DNA of 64,000 nucleotides from NCBI RefSeq assembly GCF_001027745.1, contig NZ_LECU01000005.1, forward strand, positions 496,001 through 560,000. Direction: 5' to 3'. The notes below the pieces were generated by a model. It had not been told where the DNA came from and searched no databases. It saw only the letters and a program-made list of their open reading frames with translations. The stretch comes from Pedobacter sp. BMA. GTDB lineage: Bacteria; Bacteroidota; Bacteroidia; Sphingobacteriales; Sphingobacteriaceae. The position numbers and the translations under genes were made by a program. Numbering within the stretch: position 1 is the stretch's first letter; every line of letters starts with the position of its first letter. Shown piece by piece: positions 52,513 to 62,383 of the stretch.

Positions 52513-54447
52513 ATGGCTAAAAAACAAGTAGCAGAAAAAGAATTAGCAGCAAAAACAGCTGAGCTTCAGGGAGAAGGCGGACGCCTGACTGAAAAAGAAA
52601 CTATTGAATCAGAAGCTGATTCAGTTTCGATCGAATCGATCAAATCATCATTAGCAACACCAACGGAAGATTTCGATTGGGATGCAGATGAAAAAGTTTT
52701 CGGTAATTACAATGACGCAGACCGTAAAAAGTTTGAAGACATGTACGCTGGAACATTCAACCAGATCACTAAAGGTGAAATCATCAGCGGTATCGTTGTT
52801 TCAATCAACAGCAAAGACGTAGTATTAAACGTAGGTTTCAAATCAGACGGTTTAGTTTCTACTTCTGAGTTCCGTGATACACCAGATCTAAAAATCGGCG
52901 ATTCAGTTGACGTTTTCGTTGAAGCACCAGAAGATGCTAACGGTCAATTGATCCTTTCTCGCAAAAGAGCTAAAACCCAAAGATCATGGGAAGCAATTAA
53001 CGAAGCTCTTGAAAATGATAGAATCATCAATGGTTTCGTTAAGAGCCGTACTAAAGGTGGTTTAATCGTTGACATCATGGGTGTTGAAGCTTTCTTACCA
53101 GGATCTCAGATTGATATCAAACCTATCCGCGATTACGATGTATACGTGGGTAAAACAATGGAATTCAAAGTTGTTAAAATTAACCATGAGTTTAAAAACG
53201 TAGTAGTTTCTCATAAAGTGTTAATCGAAGACGATTTAGAATCACAAAAAGTAGAGATCGTTTCTAAATTAGAAAAAGGTCAGGTACTTGAAGGTACTGT
53301 TAAAAACATTACTGATTTCGGTGTATTCATCGATTTAGGTGGTGTTGATGGTTTACTTCACATTACTGATATTTCTTGGGGCCGCATAGAGCATCCAAAA
53401 GAAGTATTGTCATTAGATGAAAAAATCAACGTCGTTGTTTTAGATTTCGATGATGAGAAAAAACGTATCGCTTTAGGCTTAAAACAATTAACTCCACACC
53501 CTTGGGAAAACTTAAGCACTGACATTCAGGTTGGTTCTAAAGTAAAAGGAAAAATCGTAACTGTTGCAGATTACGGTGCTTTCTTAGAAATCATCCCAGG
53601 TGTTGAAGGTTTAATCCACGTTTCTGAAATGAGCTGGTCACAAAACCTGAGAAATCCACAGGAATTCTTAAAAGTTGGTGATGAGATCGAAGCTGAAGTT
53701 TTAACTTTAGACAGAGACGAGCGCAAAATGAGCTTAGGTATTAAACAACTATCTAACGATCCATGGCAAGAAGTTGCTGCTAAATTCCCAGTAGGAAGCA
53801 AGCACCAGGCAACTGTTAAAAACATGACTAACTTCGGTGTTTTCGTTGAGATCGAAGAAGGTATTGATGGTTTAATCCACATTTCTGACTTATCATGGTC
53901 TAAAAAAGTAAACCACCCTAATGAATTCACTAAAGTTGGTGATGTATTAGATGTAGTTGTTTTAGAATTAGACGTTGATAACCGTAAATTAAGCTTAGGT
54001 CACAAACAATTAGAAGAAAACCCTTGGGATACTTTTGAAACTATCTTCACTTTAGATTCAGTTCACCAGGGTACAGTTGTTAAAGTAACTGATAAAGGTG
54101 CTGTTATTGCTTTACCATATGGTGTAGAAGGTTTCGTACCAACTAAACACATGGTTAAAGAAGATGGTACTTCAGTTAAAGCTGAAGAAACTAACGACTT
54201 CAAAATCATCGAGTTTAACAAAGAAGCTAAACGCATCGTTGTGTCACACGCACGTATCTGGGAGGAAGTTAAAGCTGAAGCTGTAGCAGAAGAAAGGGCA
54301 ACTAAGAAGAAAGAAGCTAAAGCTGCTGTAACTGCTGTTAAAAAAGTTAAAGATTCTGTAGAGAAATCTACTTTAGGAGACTTAGACGTATTGGCTCAAT
54401 TGAAATCGCAATTAGAAGGCGAAGAAAGCAAAGCTAAAAAAGGCTAG
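52513..54447 (+). CDS. rpsA: 30S ribosomal protein S1
   Basis: RNA-binding ribosomal protein of 644 residues with six S1 (OB-fold) domains, starting near residues 87, 171, 256, 340, 427 and 513. Domains three to five carry the strong (D/N)FGVF or YGAF and GLIHVS/GLLHIT motifs. The first 80 residues are acidic and low in complexity; the last 60 are Lys/Ala-rich. It brings mRNA to the 30S subunit. Codon use is strongly biased to T- and A-ending codons compared with neighbours, as expected for a highly expressed gene. Confidence 0.97.
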   Translation: MAKKQVAEKELAAKTAELQGEGGRLTEKETIESEADSVSIESIKSSLATPTEDFDWDADEKVFGNYNDADRKKFEDMYAGTFNQITKGEIISGIVVSINSKDVVLNVGFKSDGLVSTSEFRDTPDLKIGDSVDVFVEAPEDANGQLILSRKRAKTQRSWEAINEALENDRIINGFVKSRTKGGLIVDIMGVEAFLPGSQIDIKPIRDYDVYVGKTMEFKVVKINHEFKNVVVSHKVLIEDDLESQKVEIVSKLEKGQVLEGTVKNITDFGVFIDLGGVDGLLHITDISWGRIEHPKEVLSLDEKINVVVLDFDDEKKRIALGLKQLTPHPWENLSTDIQVGSKVKGKIVTVADYGAFLEIIPGVEGLIHVSEMSWSQNLRNPQEFLKVGDEIEAEVLTLDRDERKMSLGIKQLSNDPWQEVAAKFPVGSKHQATVKNMTNFGVFVEIEEGIDGLIHISDLSWSKKVNHPNEFTKVGDVLDVVVLELDVDNRKLSLGHKQLEENPWDTFETIFTLDSVHQGTVVKVTDKGAVIALPYGVEGFVPTKHMVKEDGTSVKAEETNDFKIIEFNKEAKRIVVSHARIWEEVKAEAVAEERATKKKEAKAAVTAVKKVKDSVEKSTLGDLDVLAQLKSQLEGEESKAKKG

Positions 54448-54468
54448 TTCTTTTTAACTAAATATATT

Positions 54469-54503
54469 AATCCCGATAGCGAAAGTTATCGGGATTTTTT
54501 TTT
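54469..54503 (+). terminator. Rho-independent terminator of rpsA
   Basis: AATCCCGATA (54469-54478) pairs perfectly with TATCGGGATT (54487-54496) around an 8-base loop, followed by a nine-base T run. Confidence 0.93.
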
Positions 54504-54579
54504 GCGCCTATTTTTGCCACGGAAACACGGAACGAAACAGTCATCGTTAGAATGGCTACCATTAACAGACTCCAATAGA

Positions 54580-54684
54580 AACTCGTCATTGCGAGGAGGT
54601 ACGACGAAGCAATCTTTCACGTTGGCGATTTCTGCAAGAAAGATTGCTTCGTCGCCTGAATAAGCCTCCTCGAAATGACGAGTT
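54580..54684. repeat. REP-like long inverted repeat (105 bases)
   Basis: A long hairpin. Outer arms 54580-54599 and 54665-54684 match over 19 of 20 bases (CTCGTCATTGCGAGGAGG versus its complement). Inner arms 54602-54618 and 54638-54654 match perfectly over 17 bases (CGACGAAGCAATCTTTC). A 2-base and a 10-base bulge separate the stems, and the loop is 19 bases. The motif GTCATTGCGAGGAGG ... CGAAGCAATCTT is, to my knowledge, of a kind repeated in many genomes. It is intergenic, 3' of rpsA. Confidence 0.8.
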
Positions 54685-54745
54685 TTTTATGTAACAAAAT
54701 AACCCGTTCTCTCCTACTTATTCCCAGCATCCCTCCTATTATTAT

Positions 54746-54753
54746 TACTTTTG
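54746..54753 (+). promoter_or_regulatory. -7 box of the GH20 gene
   Basis: TACTTTTG is a perfect TAnnTTTG, 22 bases before the ATG at 54776. The 328 bases between rpsA and this gene otherwise hold only the rpsA terminator and the REP-like hairpin. Confidence 0.5.
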
Positions 54754-54775
54754 AAAAGCAACCAGTCTTTTCAGC

Positions 54776-56449
54776 ATGAGAAAAATTATCCTTTTGTTTC
54801 TAATCATCGTTTCCATCAAGCTTTCGGCACAGGAAGTGAATGTTATTCCGCAGCCTGTAGAACTAAGACCCGGAACTTTTCCAACCAGTAAGTTCCGCAT
54901 CAATAAAAGCACGACTATACTAGTAACAGATTCTGCGGCCATAAACGCTGCTAATTTTTTGAAAGATTATATCACCAGATATTACAACCTCAATCTAAAA
55001 ATAAGTAGCAACACTAAAGATATTAAGGGAAATACGATTACACTTGTTCTCTCAGATCAATTATATAAAAATCCAGATAAATACTTTGTTTCAGTATTAG
55101 CTTCAACAATTAATGCAGGGGCATCTTCAGAACAGGGCTTATTTTATGCAGTTCAGACTATTATTCAATTGCTATCCTCAAATACCAATAGTGAACTCAT
55201 TATACCGTCAGTTGATATCATAGATTATCCCCGTTTCGCCTACCGTGGTATGCACCTAGATGTAAGCCGTCATTTTTTCGATGTAGCTTTTGTAAAACAA
55301 TACATCGATTATCTCGCGTTACATAAAATGAATTACTTCCACTGGCACCTAACTGATGATCATGGATGGAGAATCGAGATTAAACGATACCCAAAACTCA
55401 CCGAAATTGGCGCCTGGCGCAATGGCAGCATTATTGGTTTATGGCCCGGAAAAGGCAATGAAAATATTAAATATCAGGTATTACCTACAGAAGTGAAGAT
55501 TATGCCAAAAGATGCAGTAATTAAAACAGATGGCGTTAAACATGGTGGTTATTACACGCAGGAACAGATCAAAGATGTAATTGATTATGCCGCTAAACGC
55601 TATATTACCATTATTCCGGAAATTGAAATGCCTGCACACAGTATGGCCTTACTTGCAGCGTACCCAGAATTAGGTACCGAGCCCGACAAAAAATATGAAG
55701 TAGCACAAACCTGGGGCATGATGAACAAATACAATAATGTACTACAAGCATCTGATACTACTTTCAAATTTCTGGAAAATGTACTGACTGAGGTGATGGA
55801 TTTATTCCCATCACCCTACATCCACATCGGCGGCGATGAAGCATCAAAAATCTGGTGGAAACGATCTGCCGTATCGCAACAATTTATGAAAATGAACGGA
55901 TTAAAAAATGAAAGTGAACTACAGAGTTACTTCATTCGCAGGATGGAGAAATTTGTAAACAGCAAGGGCAAAACCATTATTGGCTGGAATGAAATATTGC
56001 AGGGAGGTTTAGCTCCAAATGCCATTGTAATGAGCTGGCAAGGTGAGAAAGGTGCCATTGAGGCGGCAAAACAAAGCCACAAGGCTATTATGACTCCTGA
56101 AAATAAAATGTACTTTAACCACGGTCAGTTTGTAAAGGAAGACAGTTTAACAGCAAGTACTCCATCCTCCCTGTACGATGTTTACAATTATGAACCCGTT
56201 CCAGCACAACTAAATTCAGAACAAGCCAAATACATCTGGGGTGGACAAGGTTGTCTATGGAGCGAGTACGTCAGCAACCCTGCCAAAGTACAGTATCAAT
56301 TGTTTCCAAGATTGGATGCTTTGAGTGAAATTTTATGGAGCCCGAAAGAGAAACGAAACTATCCTGATTTTCAGAAACGTTTAAGAGCGCAGTTTAAACG
56401 TTATGATTTAATGGGAATAAATTATTCAAAAAGGTATCTGGAAAATTAA
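54776..56449 (+). CDS. Beta-N-acetylhexosaminidase, glycoside hydrolase family 20
   Basis: Secreted enzyme of 557 residues that removes terminal GlcNAc or GalNAc from glycans. Signal peptide ends KLSAQE. The N-terminal GH20b domain is followed from about residue 155 by the barrel, with YRGMHLDVSRHFF, FHWHLTDDHGWRIEIKRYP and the catalytic pair Asp354-Glu355 in HIGGDEASKIWW. The C-terminal GGQGCLWSEYVSN closes the site. Substrate could be chitin fragments, glycans or muropeptides. Confidence 0.94.
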   Translation: MRKIILLFLIIVSIKLSAQEVNVIPQPVELRPGTFPTSKFRINKSTTILVTDSAAINAANFLKDYITRYYNLNLKISSNTKDIKGNTITLVLSDQLYKNPDKYFVSVLASTINAGASSEQGLFYAVQTIIQLLSSNTNSELIIPSVDIIDYPRFAYRGMHLDVSRHFFDVAFVKQYIDYLALHKMNYFHWHLTDDHGWRIEIKRYPKLTEIGAWRNGSIIGLWPGKGNENIKYQVLPTEVKIMPKDAVIKTDGVKHGGYYTQEQIKDVIDYAAKRYITIIPEIEMPAHSMALLAAYPELGTEPDKKYEVAQTWGMMNKYNNVLQASDTTFKFLENVLTEVMDLFPSPYIHIGGDEASKIWWKRSAVSQQFMKMNGLKNESELQSYFIRRMEKFVNSKGKTIIGWNEILQGGLAPNAIVMSWQGEKGAIEAAKQSHKAIMTPENKMYFNHGQFVKEDSLTASTPSSLYDVYNYEPVPAQLNSEQAKYIWGGQGCLWSEYVSNPAKVQYQLFPRLDALSEILWSPKEKRNYPDFQKRLRAQFKRYDLMGINYSKRYLEN

Positions 56450-56582
56450 TAGATGGTTGGTTTTGCCATCAAGGCTGCAGAAGATAGCTTATTACTTACG
56501 CTTGAATGTTTGGGTGAAACTGCTAGCTTATTTGGTCTGTATCCAATGTGTTTAAAAAATAAATGCAATCTTTGTTGAAATA

Positions 56583-56822
56583 ATGATTATGAAAAAAATT
56601 TTTGCCATAATATCCACGCTCATTACGCTGTATGTACTTAAAGAAACCATCAATATCTTCATTTCTACAGACGCCGGTATCATCAAAGAAAGGCCTATCC
56701 TCATTGTCATTGCATTAAGTTTTCTGATACCGCTTATTATTCTTTCGCTATGGCTATGGTCGCCGGGAAGAAAACAAGATCAGGAGCAAATACGTTATGA
56801 ACAGCCGAACGACAAGAAGTAA
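56583..56822 (+). CDS. Small two-helix membrane protein
   Basis: A 79-residue protein with membrane helices at about 5-26 and 38-63, then a charged tail of about 16 residues (KQDQEQIRYEQPNDKK). ATG at 56583 or 56589 could be used. I do not recognise a family. It stands 34 bases before map on the same strand and might share its transcript. Confidence 0.6.
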   Translation: MIMKKIFAIISTLITLYVLKETINIFISTDAGIIKERPILIVIALSFLIPLIILSLWLWSPGRKQDQEQIRYEQPNDKK

Positions 56823-56856
56823 ACATAAATATCTTCAACCTTAAAGCACTAGCCAT

Positions 56857-57624
56857 ATGTCAATTACAAAAGAACACGAACTCAGCGGAATGCAGACAGT
56901 GAGCAATGCGGTTGCCCAAACTTTAAAAGAAATGCGCAACTTTGCAAAACCCGGAATGTCGACCAAAGCGCTTGATGAATTTGGAGGTTCAATACTCAAT
57001 GCACTAGGTGCAAAATCAGCACCCCGCCTCACTTATAATTTCCCCGGCTGGACCTGCATCAGTGTCAATAATGAAATCGCTCATGGAATTCCCAGCGAGC
57101 ATAAAATATTAAAAGACGGCGACTTGATCAACATTGATGTATCTGCAGAATTGAACGGCTTTTGGTCTGACAATGGCGGATCATTTATCCTCGGCAACGA
57201 TATATATGGCCATCAAAAGCTGGTCACCTCATCAAAAGAAATTCTGAAAAAAGCTATCGATAACATTAAAGGAGGGGTTCGTATTGCTGAGATTGGAAGG
57301 TTAATCGAAACAGAAGCCCGTAAGAAGGGATTCAAGGTAATTAAAAACCTGACCGGCCATGGTGTTGGACGTGGTTTGCATGAGGAACCCCACGAAATTG
57401 CAAATTTCTACGACCGTTACAATCACGAAAGATTTAAGAAAAGTACAACGGTAGCCATCGAAACCTTTATTTCTACAGCTTCAACCATTGCAGAAACCGA
57501 AAATGATGGTTGGACACTTACAGGTGATAAAGGTGGCTTTGTAGCGCAGCACGAACATACCATTTTGATTACGGCAGGTAAACCCATTGTACTCACCGCT
57601 GCGAACAACATTTGGGATGCCTAA
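56857..57624 (+). CDS. map: Methionine aminopeptidase type I
   Basis: Removes N-terminal methionine from new proteins. 255 residues. The five metal ligands are placed in NIDVSAELNGFWSDNGGSF (two Asp), GHGVGRGLHEEP (His), AIETFIST (Glu) and AQHEHT (Glu). GWTCISVNNEIAHGIP is the N-terminal signature. It is away from the ribosomal-protein cluster where a map copy is often found, so a second copy elsewhere is possible. Confidence 0.95.
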   Translation: MSITKEHELSGMQTVSNAVAQTLKEMRNFAKPGMSTKALDEFGGSILNALGAKSAPRLTYNFPGWTCISVNNEIAHGIPSEHKILKDGDLINIDVSAELNGFWSDNGGSFILGNDIYGHQKLVTSSKEILKKAIDNIKGGVRIAEIGRLIETEARKKGFKVIKNLTGHGVGRGLHEEPHEIANFYDRYNHERFKKSTTVAIETFISTASTIAETENDGWTLTGDKGGFVAQHEHTILITAGKPIVLTAANNIWDA

Positions 57625-57667
57625 CCGCTAAATTTAAATTCAGCTTTCCAAGCTTCGAACATTTTTA

Positions 57668-57675
57668 TATATTTG
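57668..57675 (+). promoter_or_regulatory. -7 box of pyrR-pyrB
   Basis: TATATTTG is a perfect TAnnTTTG, 15 bases before the pyrR ATG at 57691. The predicted leader is about ten bases. Confidence 0.52.
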
Positions 57676-57690
57676 CCCAATCCTTCTTCC

Positions 57691-58239
57691 ATGCAAAAGA
57701 AAACACTTCTTGACGGACAAAAAATTCAGATTACAATTAAGCGGCTTTGCCATCAGTTAATTGAAAACCACGACGATTTCAAAAATACCGTTCTCATTGG
57801 TATTCAACCACGTGGCATTTATCTGGCCGACCGCATTCATCAGGAACTGCAATCGATCTTAAAGAACACGAAAATTTTAAAGGGAAACCTCGACATTACA
57901 TTCTTCAGAGACGATTTCAGAAGAAAAGATGGATTGGTTACAGCAAGCAGTAATTCCATTGATTTCATCATTGAAGGCAAAAAAGTTGTGCTGATTGATG
58001 ACGTACTTTGGACGGGCAGAACCATCAGGGCAGCACTTGATGCATTGCTTGCATATGGAAGACCAGAAAAAGTAGAATTACTAGTCCTGATTGATCGCCG
58101 TTACAGCAGACATTTACCAATCGAGCCCGATTATATCGGTCATCCGGTAGATAGCCTGAACTCGCAACAGGTGAAGGTTACATGGGCAAGTGAAGGAGCA
58201 GAAGACAAGGTTATATTATTATCGGAAAACAATAAATAA
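57691..58239 (+). CDS. pyrR: PyrR, uracil phosphoribosyltransferase / pyr regulator
   Basis: Type I phosphoribosyltransferase of 182 residues from the ATG at 57691. An upstream TTG lies in the -7 box and is rejected. The PRPP motif VVLIDDVLWTGRTIRAAL and PyrR blocks LIGIQPRGIYLADRI, DITFFRDDFRRK and HPVDSLNSQQVKV are present. In Gram-positive bacteria PyrR binds pyr mRNA leaders; here no room for such a leader exists. First gene of a pair with pyrB, 3 bases apart. Confidence 0.94.
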   Translation: MQKKTLLDGQKIQITIKRLCHQLIENHDDFKNTVLIGIQPRGIYLADRIHQELQSILKNTKILKGNLDITFFRDDFRRKDGLVTASSNSIDFIIEGKKVVLIDDVLWTGRTIRAALDALLAYGRPEKVELLVLIDRRYSRHLPIEPDYIGHPVDSLNSQQVKVTWASEGAEDKVILLSENNK

Positions 58240-58242
58240 GAA

Positions 58243-59172
58243 ATGGCAGCAGACAAACTATCAACCCGACATCTTTTAGGCATTAAAGATATTAACCGGA
58301 ATGATATCGAATTGATATTCGAAACTGCAGATAATTTTAAGGAAGTAATCAACCGTCCCATCAAAAAGGTTCCGTCACTTCGTGATATTACCATTGCCAA
58401 CATTTTTTTCGAAAACTCTACCCGAACCAAACTTTCCTTCGAGCTTGCAGAAAAAAGGCTTTCTGCAGATGTGGTAAATTTTGCGGCATCGTCTTCTTCA
58501 GTAAGCAAGGGTGAAACCCTGATTGATACCGTAAACAACATTTTGTCAATGAAAGTTGATATGGTGGTTATGCGACATCCTTACGCAGGCGCTGGCCAGT
58601 TTTTGAGCAAACATGTTAAGGCCCAGATTGTAAATGCCGGCGACGGGGCCCATGAGCATCCAACACAAGCACTACTTGATGCATTTTCCATCCGCGAGAA
58701 ACTTGGCGATGTGGCGGGTAAAAAAGTAGTCATCGTTGGCGATATTTTACACTCGAGGGTAGCCATTTCAAATATACTTTGTCTGCAGCGCTTAGGTGCA
58801 GAGGTAATGGTTTGCGGCCCTACAACCCTGATTCCAAAACATATCCACCAACTGGGCGTTAAAGTTGAACACAACCTCATCAAAGCCTTAAACTGGTGTG
58901 ATGTTGCCAATATGCTGCGCATTCAACTGGAGCGCCAGGATATTAAGTACTTCCCTTCCCTAAGGGAATATGCAATGATGTACGGCTTAAATAAACAAAT
59001 TCTGAATAATCTTGATAAGGAGATCATTGTGATGCACCCGGGACCAATTAACCGTGGTGTAGAGATTACCAGTGATGTTGCAGACAGCAAACAGTCTATC
59101 ATTCTTGATCAGGTAGAAAATGGAGTAGCTGTACGGATGGCTGTTCTGTATTTGCTGGCAAGCCAGGGATAA
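58243..59172 (+). CDS. pyrB: Aspartate carbamoyltransferase catalytic subunit
   Basis: First committed step of pyrimidine synthesis, 309 residues. The carbamoyl-phosphate motif is FFENSTRTKLSFELAEKRL; the loop SSSVSKGETLIDT and the domain-two HPTQALLDAF and MHPGPINRGVEI are typical. No pyrI regulatory subunit is adjacent. It begins 3 bases after the pyrR stop. Confidence 0.97.
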   Translation: MAADKLSTRHLLGIKDINRNDIELIFETADNFKEVINRPIKKVPSLRDITIANIFFENSTRTKLSFELAEKRLSADVVNFAASSSSVSKGETLIDTVNNILSMKVDMVVMRHPYAGAGQFLSKHVKAQIVNAGDGAHEHPTQALLDAFSIREKLGDVAGKKVVIVGDILHSRVAISNILCLQRLGAEVMVCGPTTLIPKHIHQLGVKVEHNLIKALNWCDVANMLRIQLERQDIKYFPSLREYAMMYGLNKQILNNLDKEIIVMHPGPINRGVEITSDVADSKQSIILDQVENGVAVRMAVLYLLASQG

Positions 59173-59355
59173 ACAGAACTTAGTGGTTTATCAATTGAAA
59201 GCTGGATGAATTTGCAGCTTAATTATCCACATTTCAACAATAACATACCATTTCTACAATACCTTCGTTTAAGTGTGTTGTTAACAGATGTTAATTACTT
59301 CTGTTGATAAACACTGATACTATTTATAATTTAGTACCAACCATATTTGAAACCG

Positions 59356-62300
59356 ATGCAGAAAAAATACTTATTAATTCCGCTATTTTTGGCAGGAAGT
59401 TTTACCAGCTACGCGCAGGTCAGCGCGGTGCAAAACCTCAATAAGAACTACCAGACTGGCTTAGAATTATTAGAAAAAGAGAAATACACTGCGGCAGCGC
59501 AGCAATTTAAGCTTGTAGAGCAGCTTCGCTATAAACCCTCAACGCAAACAGAAAGTAATGCAGAGCTGTCAACCTTAAAGGAAAATGCTAAATTTTATGC
59601 CGCAGTTTGCGCGCTCGAATTAACAAACAGTGATGCTGAGAGTTTATTCCAGTCTTTTATCCGCGACTATCCGTTAAATCCAAATACCAAACTGGCTTAT
59701 TTTTATGTAGGCAAAACTTATTTCGGACAAAAAAATTATACCAAAGCATTGGAGTGGTTTGAAAAAACTGACCCTTCAACCCTATCCGGAAAACAAAGAA
59801 ATGAATATCAGTTTAAACAAGGCTACAGCTATTTCGAACTTAAAGACTACGAAAAAGCTGAACCTTTATTTGAGTTGGTTAAAAAAGATAAAGGTGATTT
59901 TCAGGAAAGTGCAACTTATTATTTTGCCTACATCAACTACCTGAATAAAGAATATAAAACGGCACTTGCCAATTTCGAAAAGCTAAAAGGCTCTCCTACC
60001 TATGAAGCCAGTTATCCGTACTACATCACATCAATGTATTACCTTGATGAGCGCTATGACGATGTGATCGAGTATGCTCTGGCTTCAATACAGAAAACAA
60101 AGCAACAATTCGAACCGGAAATGTTAAGCCTTGTCGCGGCATCATACTTTGCAAAATCAGAATTCAAAAACGCTGAAAAATACTTTGCTGAGTTTTATGC
60201 AAAGGATAAAAGCGAGACCAAAAATAACCTGTTTATTTATCAGTACGGATACTCACTTTTCCAGAATAAAAAATATAAGGAATCCGTTGCCGTATTAGAA
60301 AAACTCAACAATGATGATGTTTACCTGCAAAATGGTATGCACACTCTGGGTAAAGCATTTATTCAGTTAGGCAACAAGCAAAAAGCACAAAGTGCATTTT
60401 TCAGGGCATCAAGGTTAAATTTCGACAAAGCCATACAGGAAGAAGCCTGGTTAAGTTATGCCAAGCTGAGCTATGAGCTCGACTTCCATCAGCAGGCATT
60501 GGAAGCCACACAAGGTTTTTTAAAGGCCTTCCCAAAATCTAAAAAACTTAACGAAGCCAAAACGCTGTTGGGTGAGGTATTGCTGACAACCAAAAACTAC
60601 CAGGCTGCTGTTGATATTTTAGAACCTATTCCGGATAAAACGTTAGAAGCAAAGGAAGCTTATCAGAAGGTGACTTACTTCCGCGGACTTGAATTTTACA
60701 ATGAAAGGGCATTTCCAAATGCACTCTCTATGTTTTTACGTTCGGAAAAATATACTGAAGATGCCGAGATCCATGCGTTAAGTACCTATTGGAAAGCAGA
60801 ATCAATGTATGAACTGCGTAAATTTGGCGAAGCCGTTGCTACCTTCGAGAAATTTTTAAAAATGCCTGACGCAGACAAAACAGGTGTTTATAACTTCGCC
60901 AACTATGCGCTTGCTTATGCAGCTTTTGAAGATGAAAAATATAGTAAGGCCGCTAGTTATTTTGAAAAATTCCTGGCAGGCAGCGATAAAGACCAGAAAA
61001 CAATTGATGATGCAACCATCCGCCTGGCCGATTCATATTTTGTAAATAAAAGTTATGGCGATGCCATGTCTAATTACAATAAAATCATTGCCAGACATAC
61101 ATCTTCTGAAGACTATGCTACTTTTCAGAAAGGAATGATCCAGGGCCTCGAAAATCAGTATGATGCCAAGATCGGAACCATGCAGTCGTTATTATCAAAG
61201 TTTCCAAACTCTAACTATGCTGATGATGCAGGCTTTGAAACAGCCTATACTTATTTTACAAAAGGCGACTTCGATAAATCAAAATCAGATTTAGTTGATT
61301 TGGTGGCAAAATATCCCCGCAGCAGCTACGTGCCCAAGGCATTAGTTACCATCGGACTTGTTCAGTATAATCAGGATCAGGATGATGCCGCTCTGGAGTC
61401 ATTCAAAAAAGTGGTGCGCGACTATCCAACAACAGATGAGGCTAAGCAAGCCATGGAATCCACCAAAAATATCTATATAGATCGCGGAGATGCAAACGGT
61501 TTTATTACCTATGCTAACTCTACGCCACTAGGTAATTATTCATCAAATGACCAGGATAACATTGTATTTGCTGCAGCCAACAACCTTTATCTCAAAGGTG
61601 ATGCAAATGGTGCCTTTCAATCTGTAAACGCCTACTTTGATAAATTTCCTAAAGCCATCCACGAAAAAGAGGCTAAATTTATCAGGGCCGAATCATTGGT
61701 AAAATTAGGCCGCCCGGAAGATGCTATCGCCGACTACGAGTTTATACTGAATGATTGGACAAGTGATTACACAGAGCGTTCGCTGGTAAGCATTTCGCAG
61801 GTTTTTCTCAACCAGAAAAAATACAATGAAGCTATTGTATATCTGAAAAGACTGGAAACAACTACCGATTACAAATCTCACTACAGTTTTGCCATCAACA
61901 ACCTGTTAACAGCTTATACCGCACTTAACATGCCTGATGATATGTTAAAATATGCACAATTGACTAAAGATTCTGAGAAAGCTTCGGAGGAAGAAAAAAA
62001 TAGTTCAGGATTATACTCAGGTAAAGCGTATTTATTAAAAGGTGATACCACCACAGCCGTAAAGGAATTTAAAAACGTTGTGGCAAAAACCAAAACCATT
62101 GCTGCAGCAGAAGCTAAATACAACCTGGCTTTTTTGGAATACAGTAAAGGCGATTTTAAAACATCATCAAAAACATGCTTTGATCTGATCAATAATATGG
62201 CTTCTTATGATTACTGGGTAGCGAAGGCCTTTATTCTCCTATCTGATAATTATGTAGCCCTCAAGGATAATTTACAGGCTAAAAGTACTCTTCTCAGTAT

Positions 62301-62379
62301 CATCGATAATTACGAAGGCAAGGATGATATCATCCCTACAGCCAAAGAAAAACTAGAAAAACTAAACCAGAAGAAGTAG
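59356..62379 (+). CDS. Large tetratricopeptide repeat protein, secreted
   Basis: A 1007-residue protein with a signal peptide (ends TSYAQV) from the ATG at 59356; a TTG three codons upstream is less likely. Almost the whole length is TPR-like helix pairs, with repeated patterns such as KTYFGQKNYTKALEWFEK, GYSYFELKDYEKAEPLFE and YFTKGDFDKSKSDLVDLVAKYP. It resembles a scaffold or outer-membrane assembly helper. The next gene begins 4 bases after its stop, and encodes an outer-membrane barrel. This arrangement recurs in Bacteroidota. Confidence 0.92.
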   Translation: MQKKYLLIPLFLAGSFTSYAQVSAVQNLNKNYQTGLELLEKEKYTAAAQQFKLVEQLRYKPSTQTESNAELSTLKENAKFYAAVCALELTNSDAESLFQSFIRDYPLNPNTKLAYFYVGKTYFGQKNYTKALEWFEKTDPSTLSGKQRNEYQFKQGYSYFELKDYEKAEPLFELVKKDKGDFQESATYYFAYINYLNKEYKTALANFEKLKGSPTYEASYPYYITSMYYLDERYDDVIEYALASIQKTKQQFEPEMLSLVAASYFAKSEFKNAEKYFAEFYAKDKSETKNNLFIYQYGYSLFQNKKYKESVAVLEKLNNDDVYLQNGMHTLGKAFIQLGNKQKAQSAFFRASRLNFDKAIQEEAWLSYAKLSYELDFHQQALEATQGFLKAFPKSKKLNEAKTLLGEVLLTTKNYQAAVDILEPIPDKTLEAKEAYQKVTYFRGLEFYNERAFPNALSMFLRSEKYTEDAEIHALSTYWKAESMYELRKFGEAVATFEKFLKMPDADKTGVYNFANYALAYAAFEDEKYSKAASYFEKFLAGSDKDQKTIDDATIRLADSYFVNKSYGDAMSNYNKIIARHTSSEDYATFQKGMIQGLENQYDAKIGTMQSLLSKFPNSNYADDAGFETAYTYFTKGDFDKSKSDLVDLVAKYPRSSYVPKALVTIGLVQYNQDQDDAALESFKKVVRDYPTTDEAKQAMESTKNIYIDRGDANGFITYANSTPLGNYSSNDQDNIVFAAANNLYLKGDANGAFQSVNAYFDKFPKAIHEKEAKFIRAESLVKLGRPEDAIADYEFILNDWTSDYTERSLVSISQVFLNQKKYNEAIVYLKRLETTTDYKSHYSFAINNLLTAYTALNMPDDMLKYAQLTKDSEKASEEEKNSSGLYSGKAYLLKGDTTTAVKEFKNVVAKTKTIAAAEAKYNLAFLEYSKGDFKTSSKTCFDLINNMASYDYWVAKAFILLSDNYVALKDNLQAKSTLLSIIDNYEGKDDIIPTAKEKLEKLNQKK

Positions 62380-62383
62380 CATT

